Shown: positions 58,711 to 64,000 of the stretch, piece after piece | How positions within the stretch are numbered: the stretch's first letter is position 1 | Layout: each line of letters begins with the position of its first letter | Assembly (NCBI GenBank): GCA_033030425.1 | Contig: JAUFSD010000019.1 | Location: 620,001 to 684,000 of the forward strand | Length of the DNA: 64,000 nucleotides | DNA from: Verpa conica | Taxonomy: Eukaryota; Ascomycota; Pezizomycetes; Pezizales; Morchellaceae | Direction of reading: 5' to 3' | Notes under the pieces: model-generated | What the model was told of the DNA's origin: nothing | The model's input: the letters and a program-made list of their open reading frames with translations, nothing else | The model's database searches: none | Program-made: the position numbers and the translations under genes

Positions 58711-59304
58711 CTATACCACACCTGTCTTTGGCTTCTTTGTACCATACTTTGACCTAGACGTTGCACGATTCCCCACACCACCCTATCACCATTAACACCT
58801 ATACCCAACCACTACTACAAGAGAACATACCAGATCAAGTGCCCCACGAATTAAATGATACTTGACACCCGGACAATCCTGCGATCTCCCACCACGAACC
58901 AACACCACTGAATGCTGCTGTACATTATGGCCTTACTCCCCACCCTTCATCAGCCAACCCAACCCACTACACTACACTACACTAATAAATACACGAAAAA
59001 ACTTACCTTCACCAGGAATATATGCAGTGACGACTTTGTCATTACTTAACCGAACCCTTGCAATCTTCCGATCAGCAGAATTGGGTTTCTTTGGGTTCAT
59101 AACGGTGACTTTGAGACAGACACCTTTCATGCAGGGGTTTCCGGTGGTTGACATTGCCGGAGAGACGGGTTTGCGGGCTGGTTGGGACTTGCGTGCCCCT
59201 CGCATCACTTGGTTGAATGTTGCGGTGCATGGATAGGTTGTGGAGAAAGGGCGGAAGAGGTACCCTAATGGCCGGAGGAGGAGAGGGGGGCGGAGGGCGA
59301 ACAT
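58711..59304 (-). CDS. MRPS12: Mitochondrial ribosomal protein uS12m
   Basis: uS12 forms part of the decoding centre of the small mitochondrial subunit. Exons 59007-59304, 58831-58931 and 58711-58782 give 156 residues. An Arg/Pro/Phe presequence ([17 protein letters not shown]) precedes [13 protein letters not shown]. The decoding loops are intact: [20 protein letters not shown] (PNSA loop) and [18 protein letters not shown] (GGR-DCPGV loop). It ends [10 protein letters not shown]. Intron 1 (75 nt) ends in the weak acceptor GTAAG and carries a GTGTA repeat, but only this junction restores GHNVQQHS. The intron 2 donor is GTATGT. Confidence 0.92.
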
Positions 59305-59899
59305 AGTGGTGGGGTACTTGGAGGGGGATGGGGATTTTGATATGCAGAATTTGGAGGGTTGTGGCGGGTAGGGTAACTATATGGAAACCCTGACCCTGGA
59401 GCATAGGGGGTCACTCGGTGGGTAGACTTGGTTGGTTTTGGTGGAAATGGAATAGAATTAGGGTGGTACTTAGAGTGAGGGGATAGAACTTAGGAGATTA
59501 GGGACTATAGTAGACTTCGATATAAGGAGTTCTAACGGTTGGGTGTGGGTGTGGTGGAGATAGGTCCCACGGAAGGGGTTTTGAAACAGTCGTCGCGTGG
59601 TGAGAATCTATGTAAAGGATCGGGTTTCTACTCGTGGGAATGGACTGGGGTGTGTCTGAGTGATATTTGGATTGTTCAGCTGGCGTTTTTATGATAAAGT
59701 TGCTACTACTCTGCTCCCTACTCCCCTACTCCCCTACTCCCCTACTCCCCTACTCCCCTACTCCCCTACTCCCCTACTCCCCTACTCCCCTACTCCCCTA
59801 CTCCCCTACTACCTCCACCACCTCTACTCCATCATCCTCACCACCCTCCACCTCTTCAACTCCCTTCCCAGTCAACCTAAAATCTTACAAATATCAAAA
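59305..59899. promoter_or_regulatory. Divergent promoter region, uS12m / rhodopsin-like gene
   Basis: 595 bp shared by two divergent genes. The half nearest the rhodopsin-like gene carries the C-rich minisatellite 59,721-59,808 and a further C/T-rich leader up to the ATG. Confidence 0.65.
59721..59808 (+). repeat. (CTCCCCTA)11 minisatellite, G-quadruplex-prone on the minus strand
   Basis: Eleven perfect tandem copies of CTCCCCTA (88 bp), preceded by one imperfect copy, end 91 bp upstream of the rhodopsin-like ATG. The minus strand reads GGGGAGTA repeated, which satisfies the four-run G-quadruplex pattern many times over; the plus strand could form an i-motif. In the leader or core promoter this may affect transcription of both divergent genes. 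Confidence 0.95.
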
Positions 59900-61292
59900 A
59901 TGGCGGAAGAACTCAAATCTGAGGAATCAACCTACGGCCACTTCCTCCTCCACGATATCTACATCTTCTATGCCATCTCCATCATTGCTGCCCTAAGTCG
60001 CATCATAGTCCGCTGCACTATTACCCACCGTCTTGCCCTCGAAGAAGCAGTAATGTTGTTTCTAATATGCTGTTACACAGCTTACGTTTCCTGCGTCCAT
60101 ATATACCTCAAATACGGGACCAACCTGATGACCCCTTCAGAGCGGTTTGTAATGCTCATGAATCCCGGGAAGCTCGAAGAGCGTATCATAGGTAGCAAGG
60201 CAAGCATTGCAGCATGGTTCTTGTACTGCACCTGCATCTGGGGGTGTAAGACCTGTATATGGATGGTCTGTAAAAGACTCACGGATAGGACGAGTTCGCA
60301 GAAGAGGAGGGTGTTGTATACAGGTTATCTAATCGCGGGAACTTATTCAGCGAGTATTCTAGCACTTTTTTGCATTTGTATCCCGTTTGCGCATTACTGG
60401 CGGGTGGAGCCGCCCCCTGGGAGTAGGTTTATCCCCAACCATGTTTATATATGTGATTGTGCTAATTGGAGGAAGATGAGTGCTCGGATGGATACCATAC
60501 AATGTTAATCATTGGCTCTCTTAATGTCATCTCTGATATCCCACTCCTTGCTATCCCAATTCCTATTGTGATGAAGCTACAAGTTGGATGGCGCCAGAAA
60601 ACAGCACTGTTTGTTCTCTTTGGGGTAGGGGTTTGTGCGGTTGCTGCTGCATTTGGTCGTATGGTAGAGGTATCATTTAGCCCTCTGTCTGGCCCATCAA
60701 CTTTCTGGGCGCTCACTGGTTAGTCTAATTATTTGTGGGGGTGTACCTTTGTCTTTAAGGCGATACCAGAAATTCTATCTTCATTTTTTTAACCCCCATA
60801 AATAGCCTCCTACATACTAACACAATACAGAAACAACCTGCGCCTTCGTCGTTACAAACTTACCAGGGGTAATACTCCCCACCTCATATCAAAACTCCAC
60901 ACTAACCTCACCCCACAACCCTCCCCTTCGCTACTACCCACTAACACTCAACTCAGATCCAGTCCGCGTTCACCTTCTGTATAGAAAGGCGCAAAGAAAT
61001 CCGCTCCGCGCACCGAGCCGAGGCAGCCCATAGCCAAAGCTACGCAATGCGTAATACTCCACGTCCCCAACCCCGTAACCATTTCCGCCAATTTTCGGAC
61101 GAGTCATTAATGCATAGTGAGGAGCACCTCGTAATTGTTGCACCAAGTGAGAGGGCAAAGAATATTACTACGGACTTGACAATCGTGACCCATCCGCTAC
61201 CGTGTGAGTTGGAGCAGGTGTATGAGGTTGAAAGGGCGGGGGAGAGTTTACCGGATTTAGAGACTGGGGGGGTGAGACCACATGCGATGTGA
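59900..61292 (+). CDS. Rhodopsin-like seven-helix membrane protein of filamentous ascomycetes
   Basis: Exons 59900-60422, 60476-60718, 60831-60868 and 60957-61292 give 379 residues. Helices are visible at DIYIFYAISIIAALSRIIV, EEAVMLFLICCYTAYVSC, ASIAAWFLYCTCIWGCKTC, YTGYLIAGTYSASILALFC, TMLIIGSLNVISDIPLLAI, TALFVLFGVGVCAVAAAFG and a last hydrophobic stretch ending QSAFTFCI. HYWRVEPPPGNECSDG and SLNVISDIPLLAIPIPIV are hallmarks of the fungal rhodopsin-domain (PTH11-related) membrane proteins. The first intron is 53 nt and was placed to restore PPGNEC. The C-terminal 100 residues are cytosolic, Arg/His-rich then acidic. It lacks a CFEM domain. Ligand and partners are unknown; signalling at the plasma membrane is the usual guess. 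Confidence 0.8.
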
Positions 61293-62780
61293 AGTTAGAG
61301 GTTGGGGAGTCAATACAAAGAGGAAGAAACATAAAACTACGGTGTAAATGAGTGAGAGTAAGCCCAAGAGATGCTTTTTTCGCTGGCTGTAAAGAGTAGA
61401 TTTTTGGAGTGCCCCTCGCTTGGTTAGGGAGGGTGGATCTAGGAGTGCTAATTTCCTGAGGGTAGGTTTAGAATAAATCAATAGATATCAATTAGCGATG
61501 AATCTCTTTTTTTCTTGCCACTTTTGATGTATTGGAAGAAAAAGCACTATTTTGGGTGTGACAATGTGGTGTGTTAGGTCATGAGATATGACTCGGCACG
61601 TACACACCAACATATCTCTACAGCTGACTCCTATGGAAGCGTAAATCGGTCAAAAGTATTTTTCCCACCGGTGGTCAATTAAAGTACAAAAATACTACAT
61701 TCCAGCGCTTGTACGTGCTATTTTCATCGAATCCAGCACCCTGTACTTGAGTCAAAACTAATCTATTGAGACAGGTGCTTAGACATTAGTGATAGTGACT
61801 TACCTCTCTAGTGGCTTAGTGACTTTGCCACCTAATTAAATTAACTAGTGCTAGTTAGGAGTGTTTGACTTAAGTACAAGGTGCTGGAATCTAGCGTTTT
61901 TGTACTTTAATTGACTACTGGTGGGAAAAATACTTTTGACCGATTTACGCTTCCATAGTTAGCTTACACTTTAAAAAAGATTAATAATATCTATATCATA
62001 TAGTTATAGCTCACCTGTTTAAGTGAAAATCGACCAGTACTAGACGATTTTATAAGATTACGAAAGTGAAGCGTACGCACGATAGTACACGTTTATTCAT
62101 CACACATATTTCAGCGTAGTTTCCACCGAAATAAATGATATAATCATGTATGCTTAGAAATACACTAGTTGCAGCCGTAAAACCTCAATATTTGTAGAGC
62201 CACCTGCAGTAAGGCATCTCAAATCCCCTGTACCACGAACAGACTTCTCAAATCCCCCTACCATTCCCACAGCATGATAGACGTTATCAAGTGTCATGTG
62301 TAGTTTTAATAGATGTAGGCTAGTGGTAGGGTGCCTTCCATTCTTGGAACCGACTCAACGTGACAGTTCTATTCCCTTCGGCTAGTCTTAGTTTAACCCT
62401 ATGTTACCTGATTGCTATTTTATTTCATTGCGTTGCCATATGCTCGTTTTACGTTATGGTCCATAAGTTAATAGGTATTTAGCTATGCTGCCAACTAGTA
62501 ATTAGTTAAGGGCTGCTTGTTATGTGACCATCTTACAATAACCTTTGGCATATACTTATCACCCTTGTTAATCAAAGATGCCCTCATAATTATCACCAAG
62601 TCCATGGGGTAAATCAATATAGAGGCACTTATGGGTAACTATCACTGTGGGAAGTCCATTAAAAACCAAACCCTAAAGATAGATACCATAAAAAGGTGCA
62701 TGTGCATCAATTTTAGCTTTAGATATAAGATTTCTACTAAACATTCAATTAACACCTCCGACCCTCACCTCTCAGACGCT
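61293..62780. other. AT-rich convergent intergenic region with a large MITE
   Basis: 1.5 kb between convergent genes. The TIR element at 61,631-61,958 occupies the centre. The rest is AT-rich with no supportable frame; the plus frame starting at 62,631 overlaps IDI1 antisense and is rejected. Confidence 0.7.
61631..61958. mobile_element. 328-bp MITE with nested long terminal inverted repeats
   Basis: The 62-bp arms 61631-61692 and 61897-61958 are inverted copies with two mismatches; outer bases read CTATGGAAGCG. TA at 61632-61633 and 61956-61957 fits a TA target duplication. Inside them a second inverted pair, ATTCCAGC...TTGTAC, extends each arm. On the left this inner motif occurs twice (near 61,702 and 61,735), the second copy (AATCCAGCACC...) matching the right arm best. 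So the whole element is close to one long hairpin with a short unique core. No coding capacity. Confidence 0.9.
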
Positions 62781-63734
<954 letters not shown>

Positions 63735-64000
63735 TGTAAATGGTGATGAGAGAAGGAGATGGAGAAGGGAGAGGAATAAGAAGATAGATAGAAAATTAGG
63801 AGGCGGATTGAACCACGTGAAGACCCTGCAGAGCGCACGAGTCAACTTGCCCCTCCACATACGGCGGAGTGCCCCGGGGAGGTGACCCATGCGGCCGGTA
63901 CCGAGTCTTGGTCGTCTACTTTAGGTAGGAACCCGTAGTTACTAGCACCAACTATTATCTGAGGAAAATGTTAGATGCATCTAATTTCAAAGAGCTCATG
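63735..64000. promoter_or_regulatory. Upstream region of IDI1 to window end
   Basis: 266 bp; purine-rich on the plus strand (pyrimidine-rich in the IDI1 sense) just upstream of the ATG, a typical fungal leader. Minus-strand frames extending over it are extensions of IDI1 out-of-frame sequence and are not genes. Confidence 0.5.

Overview
The window reads as nuclear DNA of a filamentous ascomycete (Pezizomycotina). Genes are short and interrupted by 45-110 bp GT-AG introns with CTAAC/CTGAC-like branch sites. Every recognisable protein is fungal in type: an Hr1-C2 protein kinase C, the Ppg1 phosphatase, a Kre2/Mnt1 mannosyltransferase, and a seven-helix rhodopsin-like membrane protein of a family restricted to filamentous ascomycetes. 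UDP-glucose dehydrogenase, long AT-rich intergenic stretches and a small-secreted-protein family I associate with Pezizomycetes fit a truffle- or cup-fungus-like genome, but that finer placement is only a guess. Splice structures were built by hand; nearly all recognised genes close into one frame with the exon coordinates given.

Layout. 1-1,093: N-terminus of PKC1 (minus), then 3.8 kb of AT-rich DNA with a TIR element. 4,884-9,882: REV7 (+), an EF-hand mitochondrial carrier (-), cyclin C SSN8 (+). 11,432-19,452: a conserved Ser/Pro-rich protein with a very long pyrimidine-rich leader (+), a small mitochondrial protein (+), a syntaxin-8-like SNARE (-), a RING/TRAF zinc-finger protein (+). 19,453-24,377: AT-rich DNA with a 763-bp TIR element, a nested palindrome and a small secreted protein. 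24,378-35,900: KAP114 (+), a degraded STAND N-domain fragment, a CCHC zinc-knuckle protein (-), PPG1 (+). 36,790-38,059: a dead NLR-like gene (STAND N-domain joined to ankyrin repeats, NACHT missing). 38,867-49,000: CLP1 (-), AP-3 beta (+), a 100-bp MITE, UDP-glucose dehydrogenase (+), POP5 (-). 50,177-53,341: an orphan secreted protein (-) and a gene desert. 53,342-63,734: PAT1 (-), a GT15 mannosyltransferase (+), mitochondrial uS12 (-), a rhodopsin-like protein with a G-rich minisatellite in its leader (+), a large nested-TIR MITE, IDI1 (-).

The genes do not form one pathway. They are housekeeping genes of RNA metabolism (CLP1, POP5, PAT1, SSN8), traffic (KAP114, AP-3 beta, the SNARE), signalling (PKC1, PPG1), mitochondria (carrier, uS12, small protein), wall and glycan supply (UDP-glucose dehydrogenase, mannosyltransferase), sterol precursors (IDI1) and translesion synthesis (REV7), often in divergent pairs. 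The most unusual content lies between them: four TA-flanked terminal-inverted-repeat elements with no transposase in view, two relics of NLR-like genes, a G-quadruplex-prone minisatellite, and a SNARE gene whose stop codon appears to be split by an intron. I did not see a self-contained new multi-gene system.
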